DNA of 13,808 nt. Source: an uncultured Arsenicibacter sp. Its GTDB lineage: Bacteria > Bacteroidota > Bacteroidia > Cytophagales > Spirosomataceae. Under the pieces are notes generated by a model. The model searched no databases, was not told the DNA's origin, and saw only the letters and a list, made by a program, of their open reading frames with translations. The DNA lies in the NCBI RefSeq assembly GCF_945952095.1, contig NZ_CAMFHL010000201.1, forward strand, positions 1 to 13,808, written 5' to 3'. A program made the translations under genes and the position numbers. This document shows positions 1 through 6,319 of the stretch, piece by piece. Every line of letters starts with the position of its first letter. Position 1 is the first letter of the stretch.

Positions 1-188
1 CAAGCCGACAAAATTTTCTTTGCCAAATGCTTGACTCGTTAACACAGTTCATGATCTGGCCTAAGCTCTTTGAAACATCCATCAGCATGATCGAAAACGC
101 CGATTACCTCTCCTTTGATCAGAAGCGCGACATCCTGTTCAACAACGCTGTCCGCTTCTTCCGCCTCGATCCGGAGAAATATAAGTAG
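1..188 (+). CDS. Amidohydrolase family protein, C-terminal fragment (partial at window edge)
   Basis: Only the last about 61 codons are present, ending in TAG at 186-188. The readable tail (MIWPKLFETSISMIENADYL, then a QKRDILFNN segment and AVRFFRLD) matches the C-terminal helices of metal-dependent amidohydrolases of the COG2159/PF04909 type, where a 'kilxxNaxrffrl' motif closes the TIM barrel. Members hydrolyse or decarboxylate small cyclic substrates; the substrate cannot be told from this fragment. Oddity: the family's conserved 'DRI-FGSDQ-' strand is expected just before MIWP. In the frame that reaches the stop it is not recognisable, but a lookalike ADKIFF occurs at 4-21 in another frame. 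The gene may therefore be frameshifted here, or simply divergent. The 3' end runs into an inverted repeat shared with surE. Confidence 0.65.
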   Translation, partial: SRQNFLCQMLDSLTQFMIWPKLFETSISMIENADYLSFDQKRDILFNNAVRFFRLDPEKYK

Positions 189-257
189 TGAAAGAGGGAA
201 TGAGTGAAAGAGCGATTTTAAAACAGTTACTCTTTCACTCATTCGCCCTTTCACTCT
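185..257. repeat. Inverted repeat made of octamer tandem units, probable bidirectional terminator
   Basis: Arms 187-212 and 230-255 are complementary at 24 of 26 positions around a 17-nt loop that contains TTTTAAAA. Each arm is itself a run of imperfect 8-bp units with consensus near AGAGTGAA. On the plus strand 185-216 reads GTAGTGAA/AGAGGGAA/TGAGTGAA/AGAGCGAT; on the minus strand 257 down to 226 reads AGAGTGAA/AGGGCGAA/TGAGTGAA/AGAGTAAC. The element overlaps the stop codons of both convergent genes (amidohydrolase TAG at 186-188, surE TGA at 251-253). There is no U-tract, so a terminator or mRNA 3'-end-protection role is inferred from geometry. Confidence 0.8.
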
Positions 258-970
258 TTACCCTTCAGTGCCTCCTCGTCGGTCAGGTCCAGCCGTAGCG
301 GGGTTATGGAAACGAAGTTGTTTTCGACTGCCCAGCGGTCGGTGCCTTCTTCGGCGGGTTCCAGCGGGGTAACAGTAAACCAGTAGTGTTTACGGCCCAG
401 CGGGTCAACGCCAGGCACAACAGTCCCGTCGTAAAGCCGGACTGATTGTCGGGTCCAGCGGATACCGGTTGGATTTTCGGGGAAATTTACGTTGTACAAG
501 GCCAGTCCGGGCGTGGCCAGCAGCAGCGTTAATGCTTCTTCTACATAGGGCGCGAGCCGGTCAAAATCAGGCTCGGTTTTACCGACCGGTGTACTGAGGG
601 CGATGCCTTTAATACCCAGCAAGACAGCCTGTTTGGCAGCAGCAAGGGTACCGGAATGCCACATCGAATTACCCAGGTTAGGGCCCATATTAATGCCCGA
701 CAGTACCACATCGGTCTGGCTCCAGAGGTGGGTGCCAATAGCAACACAGTCGGCAGGCGTGCCGTTGACGCGGTAAGCATCCAGCCCCTCAAAAGAAATC
801 GGTGATGTGCGGTAAGATAATGGACGGGAATGCGTAACGGCATGTCCCATAGACGATTGCTCCACATCCGGCGCTACAATCCGTACTTCCCCGAACCGGC
901 TGGCAACCTTGGCCAGGGCGGCTATACCGGGGCTATAAATGCCATCATCGTTTGTGATCAGGATTCGCAT
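251..970 (-). CDS. surE: 5'/3'-nucleotidase SurE
   Basis: Encodes 239 residues of a cytoplasmic, metal-dependent nucleoside monophosphatase used in nucleotide salvage and stationary-phase survival. It begins MRILITNDDG, with the metal-binding Asp pair D8-D9 in the family's NDDG motif. Ser39-Ser40 follow in VAPDVEQSSMGHAVT, and the SGINMGPNLG loop (about 91-100) supplies the conserved Asn94. The C-terminal half (DPLGRKHYWFT, then the D-x-x-A-V-x-x-x-F-V-S-I-TPL stretch) is also typical, and the length is normal for the family. I chose the ATG at 970 because it places NDDG at residues 7-10; an in-frame GTG at 1000 would add ten non-conserved residues. No Shine-Dalgarno sequence is seen, as is usual in Bacteroidota. 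It is divergent from the lipid kinase, and its stop lies inside the octamer inverted repeat. Confidence 0.95.
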   Translation of the reverse strand: MRILITNDDGIYSPGIAALAKVASRFGEVRIVAPDVEQSSMGHAVTHSRPLSYRTSPISFEGLDAYRVNGTPADCVAIGTHLWSQTDVVLSGINMGPNLGNSMWHSGTLAAAKQAVLLGIKGIALSTPVGKTEPDFDRLAPYVEEALTLLLATPGLALYNVNFPENPTGIRWTRQSVRLYDGTVVPGVDPLGRKHYWFTVTPLEPAEEGTDRWAVENNFVSITPLRLDLTDEEALKGKE

Positions 971-1052
971 ATGTCTGTTTGGATAGAATTCTTCAACCAC
1001 GGAGGTTGTAATCGGTTAATCTGTTAGTTCAACCCCACAGACACGAAAAAAG

Positions 1053-1940
1053 ATGAAGATTGCTACCCTATGGCACAATCCCGATGCCGGTGATGACGGC
1101 CAGTCAGAACATGAACTGAAAGCCCTGATTGAAGAAAACGGTTTTCAATGCCGTACCATTGATGAACAGGACGACGAATTGAGAACACACCTCGATGCCA
1201 GTGATTTCCTCGTAATTGCAGGGGGAGATGGTACGGTCAGGGGAGCGGTTAAGAAACTGATCATGCCTCGTTTTGACCCTATACCGGTTCCTCTTGCCGT
1301 ATTGCCTTCCGGAACGGCCAATAATATCGGGACCAGTCTGCACATCCGAGGCGAACAGGAAGAGATTATAAAGTCCTGGCATTCAGCTTCCGTAAAGCCA
1401 GTGGATGTAGGTTTCGTTCAGGTGGGTACGGATACCCGTTTCTTTCTTGAAAGCTCCGGGATCGGGCTGTTTCCGGAATTAATGAACGTCATGAAGCATA
1501 AAGAGGAGGAAGAAAACCGGGAAGACCGGCTGGACGATGCCCTCGAAACGCTCCGGCAACTGATTCCGTCCTATCCGGCGTTTGGCTGTACCATCCGGTT
1601 TAACGATCAGGTATTGCATGGTCGTTTTCTGATGGTGGCGGTAATGAATATGCCGATGTTTGGCCCTAACCTGTTCATGGCCCCCGATGTTGAGCCTGGC
1701 GACGGTAAGCTGAATCTGCTGCTGGTCCCGGAAACTGAACGGGAGCATCTGGCCGGTTTTGTAGCGAAACGACTCGCCGGTATTGATGTGCCGTTTACCG
1801 GGCAGTCTTACCGGACAGACACGGTTACGCTTAGCTGGACGGATGCCGCTGCTCATGTAGATGATGAACTGCTGCCAAATGCTAAGGCTGATGCGCTGAC
1901 CATTTCCGTTAAGACGGGATTAGTACGGTTTCTGGTCTGA
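1053..1940 (+). CDS. Diacylglycerol kinase catalytic-domain protein (YegS/DgkB-type lipid kinase)
   Basis: Encodes 295 residues with a DAGK catalytic domain (PF00781) at the N-terminus. The nucleotide-binding glycine motif GGDGTV is at 57-62 and the second signature LPSGTANN at 84-91. The second beta-rich domain carries the expected GPNLFMAPDVEPGDGKLNLL stretch. Soluble members phosphorylate diacylglycerol or related lipids with ATP at the inner membrane face; a sphingosine-kinase-like or YegS-like substrate is equally possible from sequence. No signal peptide or membrane segment is seen. The ATG at 1053 follows an A-rich stretch (CGAAAAAAG), a common Bacteroidota start context. It is divergent from surE and is followed after an 86-bp gap, without an obvious terminator, by the dehydrogenase in the same direction, so co-transcription is possible. 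Confidence 0.88.
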   Translation: MKIATLWHNPDAGDDGQSEHELKALIEENGFQCRTIDEQDDELRTHLDASDFLVIAGGDGTVRGAVKKLIMPRFDPIPVPLAVLPSGTANNIGTSLHIRGEQEEIIKSWHSASVKPVDVGFVQVGTDTRFFLESSGIGLFPELMNVMKHKEEEENREDRLDDALETLRQLIPSYPAFGCTIRFNDQVLHGRFLMVAVMNMPMFGPNLFMAPDVEPGDGKLNLLLVPETEREHLAGFVAKRLAGIDVPFTGQSYRTDTVTLSWTDAAAHVDDELLPNAKADALTISVKTGLVRFLV

Positions 1941-2026
1941 CGGGCAGCCGGTGATAATTTTTTTCGGTTCGGGCTATTAAAACCAGCAGACAGCCACCAC
2001 ATTTGCAGGAATTAACGAGCCCAAAC

Positions 2027-2983
2027 ATGAACATAGTCATTCTCGACGGTTATACATTAAATCCGGGTGATCTGACCTGGGAAGGATTTGAAAAACTCGG
2101 TACCTTAACGGTCTACGACCGCTCGGCGCCAGACGAGGTACCGGAGCGGGCAAAGGATGCCGATATGCTGCTGACCAACAAAACGCCGCTGGGGCAGGAT
2201 ATCATCAGCCAGCTGACCAAAACGAAATACATCGGGGTACTGGCTACCGGGTTTAATATCGTGGATATTGACGCCGCCAGGGAGCATGGTATTGCTGTAA
2301 CCAATGTGCCGGGCTATGGTACCGATTCAGTTGTGCAGCTGACCTTTGCGCTTCTGCTGGAACTGACACTGCGGGTGCAGCGCCACAGCGATGCGGTTAT
2401 GGATGGCAAATGGGCACGGTCCGCCGATTTTTGCTTCTGGGACTATCCGCTGGTCGAGCTGGCCAATAAAACAATGGGGATCATTGGCTTTGGCAGTATC
2501 GGCGAACGCATTGCCGATGTGGCCACGGCATTCGGCATGAACATCATCGGCTCTAAACGACACCATACCGATCAGTCGCACCGGAAAAATTTCCGGTGGG
2601 CAGATGTGCCGGACCTGCTCGCTCAATCCGATGTGGTGACTATTCACAGCCCGTTGACCGCAGAGACGAAAGGCCTGATCAATAAAGAGAACCTGGCCCT
2701 GATGAAGCCCACGGCCTATCTGCTGAATACAGCCCGTGGTCCGATCATTGTGGACCAGGATTTGGCTGATGCGCTGAACAACGACGTCATTGCCGGAGCC
2801 GGTATTGATGTGCTGTCGGTAGAACCGCCCTCGGCTGACAATCCGCTGTTTACCGCCAAAAACTGCCTGATTACCCCGCATATTGCCTGGGCGACGAAAG
2901 AAGCGCGGGCCCGGTTAATGGCCATTGCGGTGCAGAATCTGGCCTCGTTTACTGCCGGTAATCCGGTTAATGTTGTTAACTAA
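2027..2983 (+). CDS. D-2-hydroxyacid dehydrogenase, glycerate dehydrogenase/hydroxypyruvate reductase type
   Basis: Encodes 318 residues of a cytosolic NAD(P)-dependent oxidoreductase interconverting 2-oxoacids (probably hydroxypyruvate or glyoxylate) and D-2-hydroxyacids. The N-terminal substrate domain begins MNIVILDGYTLNPGDLTW, typical of glycerate dehydrogenases. The Rossmann motif GFGSIG lies at 154-159. The catalytic triad is visible: Arg237 in NTARGPIIVD, Glu266 in DVLSVEPP and His285 in LITPHIAW. The end of the second Rossmann strand reads NIIGSKRHH with no acidic residue, which may favour NADP(H). I chose the ATG at 2027; an upstream in-frame TTG at 2003 would add eight unlikely residues. 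A candidate -7 box (CACATTTG, 1998-2005) lies 21 nt upstream. A strong terminator follows. Confidence 0.92.
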   Translation: MNIVILDGYTLNPGDLTWEGFEKLGTLTVYDRSAPDEVPERAKDADMLLTNKTPLGQDIISQLTKTKYIGVLATGFNIVDIDAAREHGIAVTNVPGYGTDSVVQLTFALLLELTLRVQRHSDAVMDGKWARSADFCFWDYPLVELANKTMGIIGFGSIGERIADVATAFGMNIIGSKRHHTDQSHRKNFRWADVPDLLAQSDVVTIHSPLTAETKGLINKENLALMKPTAYLLNTARGPIIVDQDLADALNNDVIAGAGIDVLSVEPPSADNPLFTAKNCLITPHIAWATKEARARLMAIAVQNLASFTAGNPVNVVN

Positions 2984-3050
2984 CGCATTGATCATCTCAA
3001 CAGGGCTGCATTAAACTACGATCATTCACTGGTTTTACTGAACATTCAGG

Positions 3051-3083
3051 ATACTGCCGTGTTAAACCGGCAGTATTTTTTTT
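3051..3083 (+). terminator. Rho-independent terminator after the hydroxyacid dehydrogenase
   Basis: A perfect 9-bp stem (ATACTGCCG at 3051-3059, CGGCAGTAT at 3068-3076) with an 8-nt loop runs straight into a run of eight T (3076-3083). It is a textbook intrinsic terminator for the upstream dehydrogenase. The next gene's ATG is only 8 nt beyond the T-run, which is unusually close. Confidence 0.9.
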
Positions 3084-3091
3084 GACACACA

Positions 3092-4612
3092 ATGGCAGTA
3101 ATCGGCGAATTAATCCGCAAAGCAATAGATTTTTATGGGTTTGTCAGTTCAGACCCCGATCCGCAGGAAGCCCAGCGGGCCGTTTTGACACAGATGCTGA
3201 CAAAGGCCAGATTAACAGCCTTCGGCAAAAAATATGATTTTACCGGCATTCTCGGAAGTGATGATCCGGTCAACGCCTTTCAGGCGCAGGTGCCGGTGCA
3301 TGACTACGATAAAATGCACAGCGACTGGTGGCACTACCTCCTCGAGGGGCATCAGAACGTAACCTGGCCGGGAGGGCAGGACTATTTTGCGCTCAGCAGT
3401 GGAACGACTAGCAACAGCAAAGCCATTCCGGTGACAGAAGATATGCTGGAAGCCATCCGGAAAGCGGGTATGCAGCAGGTGCTGAGCCTGAAAAACTTTG
3501 ATATGCCCGGCGATTTTTTCCAGAAACAGATTCTGATGCTCGGCAGCAGCACATCGCTGATTGAGAAGGAAGACCATCAGGAAGGGGAAATCAGCGGTAT
3601 CAGTGCGGCCAATATACCGGCCTGGTTCCGGACATTCTATAAACCGGGTGCTGATATTGCAGCCATACCCGACTGGGATGAGAAGGTCCGGCGCATTGCC
3701 GAAGAAGCACCGAAATGGGATATCGGGAGCCTGAGCGGCATTCCGTCATGGGTCGAGATGATGCTTAAGGAGATTATCCGGTACAACCGCCTGGAAACCA
3801 TTCACGACATCTGGCCGAATCTTCAGGTGTATACAACCGGTGGTGTGGCGTTTGAGCCGTACCGGCAGAGCTTTGAAAAGCTGCTGGCCCGTCCGCTGAT
3901 CTACATCGATACCTACCTGACCTCAGAAGGCTATCTCGCTACCCAGAAACGTCCGGATACCAACGCCATGACACTTATGGTGGACAATGGCATTTTCTTT
4001 GAGTTTGTACCGTTTACCGACGAAAACATGGATGAGGACGGCCGCGTTCGGGAGGGAGCTACGGTGCTGACACTGGCGGATGCGCAGGAAAACGAGAACT
4101 ATGTGTTATTGATTTCCACGGTTTCCGGGGCGTGGCGTTACATGATCGGCGACACCGTCATGATTACGGATAAGGTGCGCGCCGAAATCCGGATTACAGG
4201 CCGGACGAAGCATTTTCTGAACGTTGTCGGCGAACAGTTATCCGTTTTTCAGATGAATGACGCCATGCAGAAAATGCAGGAAACATTCTCGGTCGATATT
4301 AAAGAGTTTGTAGTGGCGGCTGTGCAGAAGGAGGGGGAATACATCAACAAATGGTTTATTGGCACCGATCGGGAGGTGGATGCCGCTGCGTTGATGGAAA
4401 AGCTGGATGCGGAACTCTGTACCCTGAATAAAAACTACAAGGTTGCCCGGTCTAAGTCGCTGAAGCACGTTGAGGCCGAAGTTGTACCGGTTGAGCACTT
4501 CTATGCCTGGAGTGAGGAATTTAAGAAGCTGGGGGGACAGGCAAAAATTCCGAGAGTAATGAAAGAAGCTGATTTTCTGGAATTTGAAGCCTACATAAAA
4601 ACACTCGCCTAA
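3092..4612 (+). CDS. GH3 auxin-responsive-promoter-family protein (ANL superfamily acyl-amido-synthetase-like)
   Basis: Encodes 506 residues covering a full-length GH3 domain (PF03321). In plants this family adenylates carboxylic acids such as auxin or jasmonate and couples them to amino acids; the bacterial substrate is not known to me. Visible motifs: the ATP phosphate-binding loop SSGTTSNSK at 102-110, the YTTGGVAFEPYRQSF segment in mid-domain, YLTSEGYLATQ, and the C-terminal hinge region containing GDTVMITDK and GRTKHFLNVVGEQLS (starting at 370). The N-terminus MAVIGELIRKAIDF fits bacterial relatives, supporting the ATG at 3092. No signal peptide is seen, so it is probably cytosolic. The strong terminator ending 8 nt upstream implies its own promoter or a very short leader. 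Family assignment is firm; function is open. Confidence 0.88.
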   Translation: MAVIGELIRKAIDFYGFVSSDPDPQEAQRAVLTQMLTKARLTAFGKKYDFTGILGSDDPVNAFQAQVPVHDYDKMHSDWWHYLLEGHQNVTWPGGQDYFALSSGTTSNSKAIPVTEDMLEAIRKAGMQQVLSLKNFDMPGDFFQKQILMLGSSTSLIEKEDHQEGEISGISAANIPAWFRTFYKPGADIAAIPDWDEKVRRIAEEAPKWDIGSLSGIPSWVEMMLKEIIRYNRLETIHDIWPNLQVYTTGGVAFEPYRQSFEKLLARPLIYIDTYLTSEGYLATQKRPDTNAMTLMVDNGIFFEFVPFTDENMDEDGRVREGATVLTLADAQENENYVLLISTVSGAWRYMIGDTVMITDKVRAEIRITGRTKHFLNVVGEQLSVFQMNDAMQKMQETFSVDIKEFVVAAVQKEGEYINKWFIGTDREVDAAALMEKLDAELCTLNKNYKVARSKSLKHVEAEVVPVEHFYAWSEEFKKLGGQAKIPRVMKEADFLEFEAYIKTLA

Positions 4613-4626
4613 ACGCTGCCTTACAT

Positions 4627-4690
4627 CACATAGCTACATAGGGTACCTGAGGATTCACTACGTTCTTTGGTTTTACTAGGTGGCTATGTG
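4627..4690. repeat. Long imperfect inverted repeat between convergent genes
   Basis: Arms CACATAGCTACATAG (4627-4641) and CTAGGTGGCTATGTG (4676-4690) pair at 13 of 15 positions around a 34-nt spacer. The left arm contains ACATAG twice, 8 nt apart. It sits between the ends of the GH3 gene and the metallopeptidase gene, where a bidirectional 3'-end structure would be expected. No T-run follows on either side, so the terminator role is inferred. Confidence 0.5.
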
Positions 4691-4701
4691 CTATAACGGT
4701 C

Positions 4702-5346
4702 TTATAATGATGAGCCTCCGGGTGTCTGTTGCTCAGCTTTAGCGTCTTCCAGTTTCCGTACCTGCTCCACAATTACTTCCGGACTGACATAAAGCCGGGC
4801 GATTTTGTCCTTGTAAGCTTGCGGCAGGTGCGCATGAGTAAGGATAAACCGCTTGGTGGCAATCAGATACGGACCAAGGCCGTGATCCACCGCGAACTGA
4901 TCGGCAATCTGCTCAACCCGCTTTACATAAGCTGGTGAAGTCAGGTACGAAATACCGAAGCCTACCAGACCGGTATTCGACCGGCGTTCATAGTCCATGA
5001 TGTGTCCGAGCTCATGGCCGATCCAGCCAATCATAATCTCATCCGGAAGTTCATGAATCGGAATGGCGGTATGAATCAGCCTGAACATGGAACTGATGTT
5101 AATGACATAGCGACGGTGTTTACGCCGCATCAGAATGGTGCTGAAGTCAGGTTGTGCCTGCATCACCGACGAACTGATCCGTTGTTTAAACCGGAAATTG
5201 ATGCAGGCCGGACGCAGTTCAGGGTAAAACGACAGCGCCGTGAGCACATTCCGGGCAATAATCGCGGGAATGTGTTTGTTAACTCCGAAAGCAGCCAGCG
5301 CTTCGGGTAACTGTTCCGATTGATCTTTCAGGCGTTCACTGAGCAT
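4702..5346 (-). CDS. Putative zinc metallopeptidase (HEXXH, M48-like), function unknown
   Basis: Encodes 214 residues that I do not recognise as a named family. A zinc-peptidase signature is clear: GHELGHIMDYE places HELGH at 111-115, and 29 residues on, EQIADQFAVDHG supplies Glu145 and Asp149 in an ExxAD arrangement like the third zinc ligand helix of M48-type gluzincins. This predicts an active metallopeptidase. The region before the motif (about 60-100) is beta-like, and the C-terminus is charged and helical, ending in a Q/P/G/S-rich tail. No N-terminal signal peptide is visible; the GLVGFGISYL stretch (126-135) is only mildly hydrophobic, so the protein is probably cytosolic. It stands alone on the minus strand, divergent from the esterase and convergent with GH3. 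No substrate can be proposed. Confidence 0.75.
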   Translation of the reverse strand: MLSERLKDQSEQLPEALAAFGVNKHIPAIIARNVLTALSFYPELRPACINFRFKQRISSSVMQAQPDFSTILMRRKHRRYVINISSMFRLIHTAIPIHELPDEIMIGWIGHELGHIMDYERRSNTGLVGFGISYLTSPAYVKRVEQIADQFAVDHGLGPYLIATKRFILTHAHLPQAYKDKIARLYVSPEVIVEQVRKLEDAKAEQQTPGGSSL

Positions 5347-5459
5347 GGTATGTGATGTAAGTCCCTGCTGAACTAACCGTAAATTCGTGTCCTGGTTAAA
5401 AAAAAGTCTTTTTTGCCCGCCGGGACTAAATAAATTCAGGGCCTTTGTCTTTACTGTTC

Positions 5460-6263
5460 ATGCAGAAAGGAAAAATCAGTACCGGTTTCCGGGTTGTCTG
5501 GGCAGCACTTGTCCTGTTCGTTTGTCTGGCATTTATGCAGGGACAGCCGCCCCGGCTCAAATTATTTCTCCTCATTGGCCAGTCAAATATGGCAGGCAGG
5601 GGTAAAGTAGAACCACAGGAACCCAACCCGGCTATCTGGATGCTGACGAAAGATCAGCAATGGGTGCCGGCCCGTGATCCGCTGCACTTTGATAAACCGG
5701 CCGTTGTGGGTGTAGGTCCGGGCCTGTCGTTTGCACAGATGCTGGCAAAGCAATACCCCGACATGCAGATTGGTCTGGTGCCCTGTGCCGTCGGTGGTTC
5801 CGAAATCGATGTCTGGGTGCCGGGTGCTTATTATGCGCAGACAAAAAGTTACCCCTATGACGATACCATGCGCCGGATACAGAAGGCGCTGGAACAGGGC
5901 GAACTGGCCGGTATTTTATGGCATCAGGGCGAATCGGACAGCAAACCGGAACGGGCAGGTGTTTATGCCCAAAAGCTGGAAGCACTCGTTAACCGGCTAC
6001 GCACAGACCTGAAGGCACCGGACGTCCCGTTTGTCGCCGGAACGCTGGGAGACTTTTACGTTAACCGCAATGCCAATGCAAAACGGGTAAATGAGCAGTT
6101 GCTGGAAGCCTCGAAACGCATTCCGGCCATGTACCTGGTATCATCCGCTGGTTTAGGTCATAAAGGTGATACGACCCATTTCGATACACCTGCTGCCCGC
6201 ATACTCGGCGAGCGATATGCTGCGGTGTTTATTGAGCATAAGCTACTGAACAAGAAGAAATGA
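5460..6263 (+). CDS. Secreted carbohydrate O-acetylesterase, SASA/CE6-like SGNH hydrolase
   Basis: Encodes 267 residues. The N-terminus MQKGKISTGFR plus the hydrophobic core VVWAALVLFVCLAF is a Sec signal (or a signal anchor), so the enzyme probably works in the periplasm. The rest is a SASA domain (PF03629): the nucleophile block LIGQSNMAGRG with Ser42, the GGSEID block at 112-117, WHQGESD at 154-160, and the C-terminal Asp237/His240 in GDTTHFD that completes the triad. Relatives remove acetyl groups from sialic acid or, as in CE6, from acetylated xylan; the target here is inferred to be a plant-type polysaccharide because of the neighbouring GH95. I chose the ATG at 5460; an in-frame TTG at 5447 or earlier adds only a few residues. 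It shares a strong bidirectional terminator with GH95. Confidence 0.88.
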   Translation: MQKGKISTGFRVVWAALVLFVCLAFMQGQPPRLKLFLLIGQSNMAGRGKVEPQEPNPAIWMLTKDQQWVPARDPLHFDKPAVVGVGPGLSFAQMLAKQYPDMQIGLVPCAVGGSEIDVWVPGAYYAQTKSYPYDDTMRRIQKALEQGELAGILWHQGESDSKPERAGVYAQKLEALVNRLRTDLKAPDVPFVAGTLGDFYVNRNANAKRVNEQLLEASKRIPAMYLVSSAGLGHKGDTTHFDTPAARILGERYAAVFIEHKLLNKKK

Positions 6264-6266
6264 TAT

Positions 6267-6303
6267 AAAAAAGGGCTGCCTGATGCTATCGGGCAGCCCT
6301 TTT
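6267..6303. terminator. Bidirectional Rho-independent terminator between esterase and GH95 genes
   Basis: Arms 6269-6284 and 6288-6303 form a 16-bp stem (AAAAGGGCTG pairing CAGCCCTTTT; CCTGAT pairing ATCGGG with one T-G wobble) around a GCT loop. An A6 run on the left (6267-6272) and TTTTCTT on the right give a U-tract on each strand. It should end both convergent transcripts. Confidence 0.93.
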
Positions 6304-6319
6304 CTTATAAGCCTGAAAC

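Noticed and set aside
541..867. A 108-codon minus-strand ORF within surE
   Set aside because: It is an alternative-frame shadow of surE, whose own frame has all conserved motifs; no recognisable protein features.
994..1008. Short inverted repeat CAACC-ACGGA-GGTTG between surE and the lipid kinase
   Set aside because: Only 5 bp per arm, no -7 box nearby on either strand; too likely by chance to call an operator.
2327..2881. A 184-codon minus-strand ORF opposite the dehydrogenase
   Set aside because: Antisense shadow of a gene with a complete catalytic triad; composition rich in Gln/His/Arg, typical of spurious reverse frames.
5397..5416. A8/T6 tract upstream of the esterase, resembling a terminator
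   Set aside because: No GC stem is present and the flanking genes diverge, so no transcript needs to end there; it is just an AT-rich promoter region.
5527..5532. Cys22 in the esterase signal sequence as a lipoprotein site
   Set aside because: The residues before it (LFV) do not fit a lipobox, where Gly, Ala or Ser is expected just before Cys.
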